A stretch of DNA of 64,000 nt from UBA2166 sp964463965 (GCA_964463965.1 CAYXED010000006.1:61118-125117), one strand, 5' to 3'; positions 52,546-61,843 are shown, numbered from the stretch's first letter. Notes: a model not told the origin generated them from the sequence alone. Numbers and translations: made by a program.

Positions 52546-53247
52546 GTGATTAGTATTAGCCGAAAAAGTTTTTTTTGGGGGTTAGCAATTCTTACGATCC
52601 TTATCGTAATTGGAGTGGCAAGTTTAAAAGGTTTTTTCAGTGACATCAATCTTCCCACTGAAGAAGAAATTTCATCATTTATCGAAGGCTATGGAAATGC
52701 TGGGCCATTACTTTATTTGCTTTTTTATGCTATTGCACCAACATTATTGATCCCAAGCTTTCCAATTACCATGGCCGCTGGATTGCTCTTTGGGACGGGT
52801 TGGGGCATCGTATTGGCTTCTATTGGATCAACATTAGGGACATTGCTCCCATTTGCTATTTCAAGGTCTTTTGCAAGGCCATATGTGGAAAAACATCTTC
52901 ATGGTCGGATGAAGGTACTCGATAGTAACGTTGAGAGATATGGATGGATTTATCTTGCAATCACTCGGCTAATTCCTTTATTTCCTTTCGAAGCGCTTAA
53001 TTTTGGTTTTGGCTTGACCAAGATTAGGTTTGTGACATACATTGTTGTGTCGTGGCTGGCTATGCTTCCAGTGACTGTTGCTTATGTTTTATTTGGAGCG
53101 TCTATATTTGATATTTTAGAGGGATCAATCAACCCTAAGCTCATAATTGGTGTTATCCTTGTCGTTTTGTTAAGCCTCTTGCCACTTGTGTATCGACGAT
53201 CTCGTTATTTTAAAGCTTCACAAGAGTCAGATCGTACCGTTGATTGA
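52546..53247 (+). CDS. TVP38/TMEM64-family membrane protein
   Basis: The 233-residue protein has about five or six membrane helices and the SNARE-associated/TVP38 core: APTLLIPSFPITMAAGLLFG, STLGTLLPFAISRSFARPYVEK and LDSNVERYGWIYLAITRLIPLFPFEALNFGFGLTKIRF. Bacterial members are thought to be transporters or scramblase-like proteins with unknown cargo, and relatives occur near arsenic and selenium genes. It starts at GTG 52546, 38 bases after the fusion gene, and is probably co-transcribed with it. Confidence 0.88.
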   Translation: MISISRKSFFWGLAILTILIVIGVASLKGFFSDINLPTEEEISSFIEGYGNAGPLLYLLFYAIAPTLLIPSFPITMAAGLLFGTGWGIVLASIGSTLGTLLPFAISRSFARPYVEKHLHGRMKVLDSNVERYGWIYLAITRLIPLFPFEALNFGFGLTKIRFVTYIVVSWLAMLPVTVAYVLFGASIFDILEGSINPKLIIGVILVVLLSLLPLVYRRSRYFKASQESDRTVD

Positions 53248-53298
53248 CGGCTATTATCGTATTGTTGGAAAGATAAACTACCGTGAGAGTCATCCAGT

Positions 53299-54894
53299 GT
53301 GGCTAAGATGACAGCTTTTCAGCAGAAAATTATGAAGTTATTGGATGATGTGCCTATGGGCGTGGGGTTTATCGCTTCCTCCGCGCGTGATGCTACATCA
53401 TTTGTGGCGCAGGCTTATCGTGGTTTGACACCACGAGAGATTCAAGCACTCCTCCGTTCAATTTCCTTGCAGGAAAGGCTGAGATCCTCAAATGGGGATT
53501 TGGGTAAGAGTGACAATCGTTTTAAGCTTCGCATTTCTGCGCCTGACCACAAATGGTTGGCTGGTACGCTATTTCAGAACTCAAACCAAGTATCTATTGC
53601 CATTCTTGTCGGAAGAAAAACTGGGGTTGATATTACAAAAAAAGAACAGGTTTTTCTTAAACATCTTTCCACTGCGGTTCTTGAGTTGTTTTACGATGTT
53701 GGTCTTGACATTGGATTGGGGGATTCAAGTGCCTCTTCTGATGAGCCAGCTGTGGTGGTAATAGATGCTTTGGTAGGGGAACTGCAAAAAACGGTGCAAT
53801 TTGATCAAGGCTGGCTATCGGAATATTCGCTTAATGCCTCGAGTGTGAAGATATCCCATCTTTTTGTTCCTGGACAGACTGAACCAAAGCTTGGGCAGCA
53901 ATATCCACTCGATGCATCCGCGTCAGGTTGGGTTATCAGACATAAGAAGCCTCGTGTTGATTTAAACCTTGCATCAACACAGGGAAGATTTATGGACCAG
54001 TGTTCACTCTACAAACAACAATATAAGTCAATGATGGTATTGCCTCTCCGTGGGGAGGATCGAATTATGGGGACTTTGAGTATTGCCTCAAAGTTTCCTG
54101 ATCAGTATTCTCGTGACCAAACTTCTTTGCTGGATTCTGTTGTACGAAAACTGGCTGTATATATGATGGAGATGCGGGATGCTGATAGTACACCGTTTTC
54201 TCCAGAGACTGTTTCAGAGACATTGATGGGACGCATGCATAGCGTAGAGGATCTCAGACGTATTTTGACAAGTGAGGTTCGTCGACCCCTTGTAACAGTC
54301 CATGGAGCACTAATAGACATGACACGTATGAAAGGTTTGCCAGAGCAGTCACGTACTACAGTTGAACGTGTTGCACTCAAAGTTAGTCGACTTGGAGATG
54401 TTTTGTCTCAAGTGTTGGAGTATGGAAAACCGCTAAAGCTTAGCCGTACACCCTGCCAAACTATTCCATTACTTGAAGAAGCAGTTTCTTTTGTACATGA
54501 TGATTTAGCCGTGAAAAATATTCAAATTGTCCCTGAATATCATACTCCGCTACCATTAGTTAGGTGTGACAAGGCGAAGATGAAAAGTGCGCTGGTAAGC
54601 TTATTTCGTTGTGCAGAGGAAGTGATTCAAGCAACCGGTATTATCTATCTTGATGTTGCAGCATATAGAAAGGGACTTCTCTTAACCCTAAAGTGTCAAT
54701 GTGAACAGAAAATTTTTGATAATGGAACTTCACAGCACCAGAGTGAAGATTGGGTTGCATTTCCTATTGCGAGCCAAATTATTGCTGACCACGGAGGGAA
54801 GGTTTCCGTCGCAAGTGGTCCAGGGCAAGCTACGACGATCATTGTTTACCTTCCTGCTCCTACAAAACAAGGGGCTCGTGGGCGGCGACGCTAG
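53299..54894 (+). CDS. GAF-domain histidine-kinase-like protein, probably catalytically degenerate
   Basis: The 531-residue soluble protein has an N-terminal region of unclear fold (1-140), a GAF domain (about 145-290, with GWVIRHKKPRVDLNLAST and SMMVLPLRGEDRIMGTLSIASK) and a kinase-like module (about 310-520). The H-box region reads ILTSEVRRPLVTV, with Ser325 where the phospho-accepting His should be. The N-box region reads ALVSLFRCAEEV, lacking both usual Asn. The DxGxG loop is missing, although the end (HGGKVSVASGPGQATTIIVYLP) keeps the G2-like strand. It likely acts as a binding or signalling platform. GAGAG precedes GTG 53299. Confidence 0.8.
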   Translation: MAKMTAFQQKIMKLLDDVPMGVGFIASSARDATSFVAQAYRGLTPREIQALLRSISLQERLRSSNGDLGKSDNRFKLRISAPDHKWLAGTLFQNSNQVSIAILVGRKTGVDITKKEQVFLKHLSTAVLELFYDVGLDIGLGDSSASSDEPAVVVIDALVGELQKTVQFDQGWLSEYSLNASSVKISHLFVPGQTEPKLGQQYPLDASASGWVIRHKKPRVDLNLASTQGRFMDQCSLYKQQYKSMMVLPLRGEDRIMGTLSIASKFPDQYSRDQTSLLDSVVRKLAVYMMEMRDADSTPFSPETVSETLMGRMHSVEDLRRILTSEVRRPLVTVHGALIDMTRMKGLPEQSRTTVERVALKVSRLGDVLSQVLEYGKPLKLSRTPCQTIPLLEEAVSFVHDDLAVKNIQIVPEYHTPLPLVRCDKAKMKSALVSLFRCAEEVIQATGIIYLDVAAYRKGLLLTLKCQCEQKIFDNGTSQHQSEDWVAFPIASQIIADHGGKVSVASGPGQATTIIVYLPAPTKQGARGRRR

Positions 54895-54901
54895 TGGTGG
54901 T

Positions 54902-57493
54902 CTAGTCCTCACGAAGAATTTTGAGGGGTTTTTGGTTAAGGATATGAAATGTACTGAAAAACCCTATCGTGGCTGTAAGTACAATAGTCGTAATTAGTCC
55001 ATAGAATAGGGTCGATGGGTAAAAAATCCATGGAATTTTCATAATAAATGTCAATATGGCCCAACTTAAGAATACGGCAAGTATTATTCCTATAATACCT
55101 GCGCTTGCTCCTGTTACGGTATATTCAACTGCCAAAGTCTTTGAAATCATTACTCGGGTAGCTCCGAGAGTTTTAAAGATAGACGCATCATATAAACGTT
55201 GATGTCGTGTCGCTGCCAATGCGCTTGCAAGAACAATCATGCTAGCCACAATGCCAAATAATCCCATGAAATGTATAGATAGACTGATATGTTCAATTAC
55301 ATGAGTGACCAATTCCAGTACTTCACGAACGCGAATTGCTGTGATATTTGGTATTGCAGTAATAAGGTGCCGTTGTAGCGTTGTTTCAACTTCAGGAGGT
55401 ATTTGGATTGTTGCAGCATAGGTCATTGGAGTTTTTTTGAGGGCGCCGGGGGAAAAGATTATATAAAAATTTGTTGTTAGAGAATTCCAATTGACACGTC
55501 GTATGCTTGTGACTGTTCCTCTTATAGGTATACCTTGAACATCAAGGCTGATTGTAGATCCTAAATCAACTCCTAAGTGTTGTGCAACATCCTCTTCGAT
55601 AGAGACTAAGTTTTCGTTCCCGCTATAATTTTTTGACCACCATTTCCCTCGGAGAATGGTATTGTGCTCTGGCAGGGTATCGCTAAAAGTTAGAACGTAT
55701 TCTCGACTAAAATACCAGCTGTTTTCTTCGTGTTTAATTTTTTCAATTTCAATAGGGGTTTCATTGATATGTGTGAGGCGAGAACGGATTAATGGATAAA
55801 TCGTAGATACACTCTTAATGTCCTTTGTTGACAAATCAGGAAACTTATCTATGAATGATTTGGTTGTTTTAATAAACAGTGATTTTTGATCTGGTTGGAT
55901 ATCAATGAAGAAAAAACTTGGTGTGGTGTCTGGACGATGTGTCCCAATATGTGTGAGTAAGTTGTTTTTGATTAACAGAATACTCATGATCAACATGACA
56001 CTGAGTCCAATTGCGATAATAGTTGGCATGGTGTGATTCCCGGGGCGAGAGAGATTGTTTAGGCCGTGGTGCCATATCAAAGAACACATTTTGGGAGTTC
56101 TTTTAGTTATGTAGATAACGCAGTAAGTTGTACAAATTAATATGATGATGGAAGTTAATAAAAATCCAATGAAAATGATCCCCAAAGGAATAGATTGTGT
56201 GTGACTATATATAACTCCAAACATAGCAAGAAAGATTAAAGTTGCTGGAAGAAGACTTTGATTTAGTCTGAATCGAAGGGATGAGTATAGTGGTCCTGTT
56301 GCAGCCTCTGTGTAGCGTCTAAAGATACTATATGGACCGATATGCTTGATTTCTAATAGTGGCCAAGATGTGCATACAACTGCAGTAGTGACGCCAATTA
56401 ATAGACCTTTAACTATCGAAATGTAGGAGAGTTGATGCGAAACATTAAAGGCGAAGAGAGTGTTAAGTAATAAGGGAAGTGTAAACTGAATTATGGTACC
56501 TAATACTATCCCAATAAGACTTCCTATCATTCCGATAATCAATGCTTGAAACAGATAAATAGCCATAATCTGTTTCGATGATGCGCCCAGGCATTTCAGT
56601 ATAGCAATGCTTTTAAGGTATTTTCGAATCAAAGATCGCATGCTTTCCACAACTCCAATTCCAGCAATAAGCAGTGTCATTAGTCCTATGAAACCTAGGT
56701 AAAACGTCAAATTTTTAAGGAACTCTTGAACTCGTGGACGAACTTCATGGAATGTTTTTATCTTAAGTCCGTTTTGGGACAATTCTTTTTCCAGAATTTC
56801 TTTTAATGCGCCAGGCGGTATTGAGGCAGGAACTTTAAAGAGGTAGCGGTGATGAACCCTACTAGCTGGTTTTAGAAGTTGTGATGCGGTTAATCCATCT
56901 TTTGAAATGAGTACACGAGGACCTAGGCTGAATGCGTTAGCAATACGATCAGGCTCATGCTCAATGGTTCCTGTAATAATGAATAATGCGTGTCCTAATA
57001 GGAGTTGGTTCCCTACTTTAAGGTTGAGTTTAAATAACAAGTCTTTTTGGACTAGCACGCCATATTTATCGAATGTGCTTGGTTGTGGTCCAAGAAGATT
57101 ATTTAGCGATTCTTTTGGTGTGCTTTTAAACGTTCCATAGAAGGGGTATCCATTATCAATGGCTTTCAGTTCAACTAGTTGTGATGCTTGTTGATCGCTG
57201 CTTGATGCCATCGAGAGCATTTCATTAATATGAATCCATCGTATATTATCTTTTGTTAATGAAAGTAAAAATTTCTTGTCTTGAGGATTTAAATCTAGTC
57301 TAGTGCTAATTTCCACGTCGCTGGCCATAAGAGAACGAGCATTTTGATCTACGGAGGATTTTAGGTTTTGTGAAAGTGCCTCTATGCCAACGATAGACCC
57401 AACTCCGAGCGCAATACATAAAATAAAGTAATTAGTATGTGCCCATCCGACATGAACTTCTCTTAGTGCCATGCGTAATGGAAACATAATCAT
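54902..57493 (-). CDS. FtsX/YbbP-type ABC permease, large
   Basis: The 863-residue membrane protein has a helix near the N-terminus, a first periplasmic domain (about 50-260), three helices (about 265-385), a middle hydrophobic segment with several helices (about 410-515), a second periplasmic domain (about 530-725) and three more helices up to the end. The FtsX core pattern recurs twice (GFIGLMTLLIAGIGVVESMRSLIRKY and MGLFGIVASMIVLASALAATRHQ), followed by KTLGATRVMISKTLAVEYTVTG. This is the YbbP/LolCE-like arrangement. The ATPase partner is not adjacent. The LolD/YbbA type at 45386-46051 is a candidate. Confidence 0.88.
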   Translation of the reverse strand: MIMFPLRMALREVHVGWAHTNYFILCIALGVGSIVGIEALSQNLKSSVDQNARSLMASDVEISTRLDLNPQDKKFLLSLTKDNIRWIHINEMLSMASSSDQQASQLVELKAIDNGYPFYGTFKSTPKESLNNLLGPQPSTFDKYGVLVQKDLLFKLNLKVGNQLLLGHALFIITGTIEHEPDRIANAFSLGPRVLISKDGLTASQLLKPASRVHHRYLFKVPASIPPGALKEILEKELSQNGLKIKTFHEVRPRVQEFLKNLTFYLGFIGLMTLLIAGIGVVESMRSLIRKYLKSIAILKCLGASSKQIMAIYLFQALIIGMIGSLIGIVLGTIIQFTLPLLLNTLFAFNVSHQLSYISIVKGLLIGVTTAVVCTSWPLLEIKHIGPYSIFRRYTEAATGPLYSSLRFRLNQSLLPATLIFLAMFGVIYSHTQSIPLGIIFIGFLLTSIIILICTTYCVIYITKRTPKMCSLIWHHGLNNLSRPGNHTMPTIIAIGLSVMLIMSILLIKNNLLTHIGTHRPDTTPSFFFIDIQPDQKSLFIKTTKSFIDKFPDLSTKDIKSVSTIYPLIRSRLTHINETPIEIEKIKHEENSWYFSREYVLTFSDTLPEHNTILRGKWWSKNYSGNENLVSIEEDVAQHLGVDLGSTISLDVQGIPIRGTVTSIRRVNWNSLTTNFYIIFSPGALKKTPMTYAATIQIPPEVETTLQRHLITAIPNITAIRVREVLELVTHVIEHISLSIHFMGLFGIVASMIVLASALAATRHQRLYDASIFKTLGATRVMISKTLAVEYTVTGASAGIIGIILAVFLSWAILTFIMKIPWIFYPSTLFYGLITTIVLTATIGFFSTFHILNQKPLKILRED

Positions 57494-57589
57494 TTGGAGT
57501 GGTAAGTTTATAAGTTATCTAGAGAGTGCTGTATGGTGATGAAGAGAAATAATGTACCAGGAAAATAATCCTATAAGACACCAAGGCAG

Positions 57590-57664
57590 TGGTGGGCGAT
57601 ACTGGTTTCGAACCAGTGACCTCTTGCGTGTGAAGCAAGCGCTCTCCCCCTGAGCTAATCGCCC
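57590..57664 (-). tRNA. tRNA-Val (anticodon CAC)
   Basis: On the minus strand GGGCGAT (57664-57658) pairs with ATCGCCC (57600-57594), then discriminator A and an encoded CCA (57592-57590). The anticodon stem CTTGC/GCAAG holds the loop TTCACAC (anticodon CAC). The T-arm GGTTCGAAACC is standard. It reads GTG. A TATAAG about a dozen bases upstream is a possible -10 box. Confidence 0.95.
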
Positions 57665-57703
57665 TCAATTCTCTTATAAAGTCTTATTTTTGACCGCCTG
57701 CGA

Positions 57704-57737
57704 AACACTCAGCTCCTATTTATAGGAGCTGAGTGTT
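57704..57737 (-). terminator. Perfect 16-bp hairpin downstream of the SDR gene
   Basis: AACACTCAGCTCCTAT (57704-57719) is exactly complementary to 57722-57737 around two T residues. It lies 44 bases after the SDR stop and before tRNA-Val. No T-run follows on the minus strand, so it would work as a strong hairpin without a U-tract, or as an RNA-end stabiliser. Confidence 0.55.
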
Positions 57738-57780
57738 AGCCGAAATACTAACAAAATTGAACTTGGAACTCTATATGTTG

Positions 57781-58515
57781 TTAGATTCCCCATCCACCAC
57801 TAACGTGAATGTTTGTTCCATTTATGTAACGAGCTTCATCTGAAAGTAAAAACTTTACTGCATCCACAATATCATCAGCCTTCCCCAAATACCCCACTGG
57901 AATATGCGGTTTCATTTTATTCATTTCTTCAGAGTGTGTATTCTCAGAATTAATAAAGCCTGGAGAGATAGAGTTTACGGTGATTCCATATGGTCCCAAT
58001 ACTTTTGCTAAAGAACGTGTAAGGATCAGGACACCTGTTTTTGAAATATAGTGAGCGGTTATATTTGTTTGAGCGATCATTTGATCGGCATTCGCTATTC
58101 CGAAATTAATGATTCTTCCCCACTGATGGGTCTTCATTGTTTCTGCAACGGACTTACTGAGGTAGAAAATAGGATTCAAGTTATGCTCAAACATTGCATT
58201 CCAACCATCAACAGTCTCATCAAGTAATGGAACTTTGTGATAAAGACCTGCACAATTAATTAATGCATCAATACGTTGCCATGTGTCGAGGATATGATTG
58301 ACTAGGTTAGTTGATGCAGTAGGGTTTGAGACATCGCACTGAAGTGACATTACTTTATTACTGATAGAGCGGATTTCTTTAACTGTCTGTTCAGCAGTAG
58401 CATGATTGGTATGGTAACAGACTGCAATGTTCCATCCATTGCGAGCCAGATGTATCGCAATGGCTTTACCTATCCCTCGAGTGCCGCCGGTGACAAGTGC
58501 TATGCGGTTTTCCAT
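57781..58515 (-). CDS. Short-chain dehydrogenase/reductase with altered active site
   Basis: The 244-residue protein has the SDR cofactor motif TGGTRGIGKAIA and NCAG (residues 87-90), and ends in GGWGI. The catalytic tetrad is unusual. The segment NITAHYISKTG puts His155 at the position of the catalytic Tyr four residues before Lys159, with a Tyr one residue later. The usual Ser position reads Gly in INFGIANAD. Similar INFG...KTG patterns occur in SDRs related to pteridine or 3-oxoacyl reductases, but those I recall keep Tyr. The substrate is unknown and reduced activity is possible. Confidence 0.85.
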   Translation of the reverse strand: MENRIALVTGGTRGIGKAIAIHLARNGWNIAVCYHTNHATAEQTVKEIRSISNKVMSLQCDVSNPTASTNLVNHILDTWQRIDALINCAGLYHKVPLLDETVDGWNAMFEHNLNPIFYLSKSVAETMKTHQWGRIINFGIANADQMIAQTNITAHYISKTGVLILTRSLAKVLGPYGITVNSISPGFINSENTHSEEMNKMKPHIPVGYLGKADDIVDAVKFLLSDEARYINGTNIHVSGGWGI

Positions 58516-58678
58516 CGAGTTTCTTGTTTATACATTCCTTAGGCATGAGGCTGTGAACGCAAAAGGCATGTGTAATGACTACCTTATGTTCAAGAAAATT
58601 ACAAGTAACGGCCTAAGCAATAGGAAGACCAATCACAATTACTAGGTTAGTTAGCTATGGAGGCGCCTTCGCATTTTT

Positions 58679-59137
58679 TTAGAACATATTGTCAAGTGCG
58701 TTAGGCATATCCGCGGCGGTATCTGAAAAATCTTCTGTTGTGGGGAATAAGCGAGGAGAACCATAGGGACGTAGTACAGGGGAGTCCCAGATAATCTTGT
58801 GACCAGGGGCCAGATTTGCAGCTTCAAGGAAATGATGTTCGGCCTCGTCACGACTCCCTGGTGATGTAAGAGTAATTGCAAGATTATAATGAGCTTCTGC
58901 CATAGTAGGGTCTGCGTCCAGTGCAGCTTTAAAAGCATTTCTGGCCAGGTCGATCTTTCCTTCAGAAAATAGTTTCCGACCATCTTTGTTATGGGATGCC
59001 GCAGCAGGAAGTGCTTCAGGTGGAGCAGGTAATGGTGTTGGAGGAGGGGTAGACTTGCATGCGAACAAGGTGAAGAAAGCGGCTCCGACTAGTGCTAGTT
59101 TGGTAATTAGCCGAATGTAGGAAATAATTTTTACCAT
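58679..59137 (-). CDS. Lipoprotein with TPR repeats
   Basis: The 152-residue protein has a lipobox (FFTLFAC, Cys near 27), a Pro/Ala-rich linker (PPPTPLPAPPEALPAAA) and a pair of TPR motifs: GRKLFSEGKIDLARNAFKAALDADP and MAEAHYNLAITLTSPGSRDEAEHHFLEAANLAP. The C-terminal 35 residues are unfolded-looking (PYGSPRLFPTTEDF). It is an envelope lipoprotein of scaffold type. It follows htrA on the same strand after a strong hairpin, so it is likely separately transcribed. Confidence 0.75.
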   Translation of the reverse strand: MVKIISYIRLITKLALVGAAFFTLFACKSTPPPTPLPAPPEALPAAASHNKDGRKLFSEGKIDLARNAFKAALDADPTMAEAHYNLAITLTSPGSRDEAEHHFLEAANLAPGHKIIWDSPVLRPYGSPRLFPTTEDFSDTAADMPNALDNMF

Positions 59138-59194
59138 GATCGTTTAGGTAGCATAGCCCTCTTGTGGACTATATTTATATTAGTTATTGCAAGT

Positions 59195-59240
59195 CTGTCA
59201 ATCCAATACCTATTGTCTGCAATAGGTACTGGATTGACAG
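59195..59240 (-). terminator. Long hairpin downstream of htrA
   Basis: The 21-base arms 59195-59215 and 59220-59240 are complementary except at one position, with a 4-base loop. It starts 46 bases after the htrA stop on the minus strand. There is no U-tract, as with the hairpin after the SDR gene. Confidence 0.55.
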
Positions 59241-59285
59241 CCATTGAACTCAATTTTTTTCTGCACGTCTGATGCTCTTATGCAA

Positions 59286-60686
59286 TTAGCCCTCAGCGGT
59301 TCGTAAAATCACAAAAAACGCTCTATCTTCTCTCATTACACGTAGGAGAATGTCAACTCCAGGCCCAATATTCTTCATCGCTTCGGTGAACTCTTTAAGA
59401 CTTGTGATGGCATTTTTGTCGATCTCTCGAATAAGGTCGCCTTTGCGCAGACCTGCCATTTCTGCAGGGCTGTCTTTATCAACGTCCATCACAACAACGC
59501 CAGTTTTGTTTTTATAACGCTCTTCTAACTCTCCAGTCAGGTCATGAAGTTGGAGGCCAATTTTTTCTCGAATGTTTTTACTAAGATCTTGGGGCGGAAT
59601 TGATGCTGTTGTTGCCCCTTCTTTTCTTTGACCAAGAGTTACATCAATGGTCATGTTTTCTGAGTCTCTGACAATTGCAATTTTCACCACTTCTGATGGA
59701 ATCATGCTGGCAATTTTTATAGAAAGATCATTGGGAGTTAATAGGGTTTCTCCATTGACGCTTGTGATAATGTCTCCTGGCTTCAGGCCGGCTTCAAAGC
59801 CTGGGTCACCCTCAAAAACATCACTAATCAATACACCTTTAACATCTTCAACCCCTAGTTTTTCAGCGAGGTCATCATTCAATTGTTGTATGCCTATTCC
59901 CAACCAGCCTCGAGTTACTTTTCCTGTACTGATAAGTTGTGAAGTAATCTGACTTACCATATTAGATGGAATAGAAAACCCGATGCCTTGTGCCGCTTGA
60001 ATAATTGCAGTGTTGATGCCTATTACTTCTCCTTGAAGGTTAAACAATGGGCCACCGCTGTTTCCAGGGTTAATAGAGGCATCAGTCTGAATAAACTGCT
60101 CATATCTTGTGATATTCATATTTTGACGGCCAAGGCCACTGACTACTCCAAGCGTTACAGTATGATCCAGTCCAAAAGGGTTCCCGACCGCAAGTACAAA
60201 CTGTCCTACGCGTACTTTTGAAGAGTCCCCTAAGGGCATGGCAGTAAGTTCTTCCTCTGGATCAATTTTGATGACAGCAAGGTCAGAATCTGGGTCTTTC
60301 CCAATGACCTTCCCAACAAAACTTGACTTGTTCCAGAGACGAACATTGACTGTATCTGCATCGCCTACCACGTGGTTATTGGTAACAATAAAGCCTTTAG
60401 CGTCAATAATTGCACCGGATCCTGTTCCTGGGGCAGGCCGTCTAGAGCCTGATGGTCTTTGTCCAGATGCTTTTAGGCTGGTATCGCGAGAGATATTGAC
60501 GATTGCAGGGTTTACTCGCTCTGCAAGTTTAATTAATGATGCCGAAGCAGACTCCAAAATTTCTAGCCCTTCCAAAGCGGAAGCTGCACTGCTGTGCCCA
60601 GGCGTAACAAGCAATAATACAAGGACAAATGTAGTCGCAGAGATAGCGAAATTTTGCAGAAACGAAAAATTGGTCATGTGTCGCAT
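59286..60686 (-). CDS. degP: HtrA/DegP-family periplasmic serine protease
   Basis: The 466-residue protease has a signal peptide (NFAISATTFVLVLLLVTPGHSSA), a trypsin-like domain with His in VTNNHVVG, Asp in DSDLAVIK and Ser in NPGNSGGPLF, and two PDZ domains (about 265-355 and 375-460). It degrades or refolds damaged envelope proteins. GGAGG five bases before ATG 60686 decides the start. The open frame extends to 60731 but without a ribosome binding site. Whether it is DegP or the related DegQ cannot be told from sequence alone. Confidence 0.93.
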   Translation of the reverse strand: MRHMTNFSFLQNFAISATTFVLVLLLVTPGHSSAASALEGLEILESASASLIKLAERVNPAIVNISRDTSLKASGQRPSGSRRPAPGTGSGAIIDAKGFIVTNNHVVGDADTVNVRLWNKSSFVGKVIGKDPDSDLAVIKIDPEEELTAMPLGDSSKVRVGQFVLAVGNPFGLDHTVTLGVVSGLGRQNMNITRYEQFIQTDASINPGNSGGPLFNLQGEVIGINTAIIQAAQGIGFSIPSNMVSQITSQLISTGKVTRGWLGIGIQQLNDDLAEKLGVEDVKGVLISDVFEGDPGFEAGLKPGDIITSVNGETLLTPNDLSIKIASMIPSEVVKIAIVRDSENMTIDVTLGQRKEGATTASIPPQDLSKNIREKIGLQLHDLTGELEERYKNKTGVVVMDVDKDSPAEMAGLRKGDLIREIDKNAITSLKEFTEAMKNIGPGVDILLRVMREDRAFFVILRTAEG

Positions 60687-60862
60687 AAAAACCTCCATGC
60701 TAAATATCTCGTAATCGTAAAATATATGCACATGGTCAGACCGTGTGGCTGATTACGTATTTTCAAGTAGGGTTAAGCAAATACTCTATCACGAATAACA
60801 TGCTTTGCTATAGGCATTTCCATGAGAATGTTCCATAGGGAGCTCTATAGCCTATTTTAGGG

Positions 60863-61843
60863 TTAAAGGGCTCCTGGACCACTCCTGATTGTATGTGGGT
60901 CAGGAAGCTCTTGGTGGATGCGTTGTCGTAGGGTTTTCATAAGTTGTTTAGCTTTCTCAATTTGCACGGAGTTCATATCTTCTTCTAGTTGTTGTAGGTA
61001 TTTTGCAGCAGGTGATGTGCCACCTAGGAGGCTGAGATTAAACCATGCATAAGCGTGTTGATTGTTTTTCGTGATTCCGTTTCCCTTAAGGAGAATGAGC
61101 CCAAGATTGAACTGTGCCATTGCGTGGCCACGTTCTGCAGCACGTCGAAACCAGATCTCAGCCTTTTCAAAGCTCTGTGAAACGCCACGTCCAGTATGAT
61201 ACATGACTCCAATATTATTTTGGGCGGTTGGATGGCCTTGATTGGCCGCTCGACGGTACCAGTGTAGTGCTGCCTCAGGGTTTTTCTCAACATCCTGTCC
61301 TTGGTCATACATCTCTCCTAAAAACAACTGGGCCTTCATGTAGCCTTGTGTCGCCGATTTTTCGAACCATTCTGCTGCTTTGGCTCCATCTTGCGAGACA
61401 CCCAAACCATTTGCATACATTCTGGCAAGATTAAATTGGGCTAGTGGCAAGCTATTAAGTGCAGCTTGTTTAAACCACTGCACAGCTTCTTCAAAGTTTT
61501 GTGAAACGCCATGTCCTTCGAGATAAAAAACACCTAGATTGTTTTGCGCCATGCTATGGTTTTGTTTGGCAGCTTTTTTCCACCAAGATAACGTGGTTTG
61601 ATAGTTCTGCTCTACACCAACACCAAATTCATATAATCCACCAAGAAAAAACTGTGCTTCACTGTGGCCAGCTTGGGCTGCCAATTGCATTTCCTTTGCA
61701 GCACTCACATAGTTTCCCAAATCATAGGCACGTTGTCCCGCTGTGAAATGGTTTTGAGAGTTTGCTATGCCTGTTCCATGGCAAAGTACAATTACAAAAA
61801 ATATAAGTGTTGCCATCAGCGGTTTTTTGTGATTCTTGATCAT
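60863..61843 (-). CDS. Exported Sel1-repeat protein
   Basis: The 326-residue protein has a signal peptide (MATLIFFVIVLCHGTGIANS) and at least six Sel1-like repeats, each around AQxxLGxxYxxGxGVxxxxxxAxxWxxxAA (for example AQFFLGGLYEFGVGV, AQNNLGVFYLEGHGV, AQNNIGVMYHTGRGV). The 36-residue repeats form a solenoid for protein binding. The C-terminal 70 residues contain the final partial repeat and a basic helix. Periplasmic adapter role is likely. Partner unknown. Confidence 0.88.
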   Translation of the reverse strand: MIKNHKKPLMATLIFFVIVLCHGTGIANSQNHFTAGQRAYDLGNYVSAAKEMQLAAQAGHSEAQFFLGGLYEFGVGVEQNYQTTLSWWKKAAKQNHSMAQNNLGVFYLEGHGVSQNFEEAVQWFKQAALNSLPLAQFNLARMYANGLGVSQDGAKAAEWFEKSATQGYMKAQLFLGEMYDQGQDVEKNPEAALHWYRRAANQGHPTAQNNIGVMYHTGRGVSQSFEKAEIWFRRAAERGHAMAQFNLGLILLKGNGITKNNQHAYAWFNLSLLGGTSPAAKYLQQLEEDMNSVQIEKAKQLMKTLRQRIHQELPDPHTIRSGPGAL

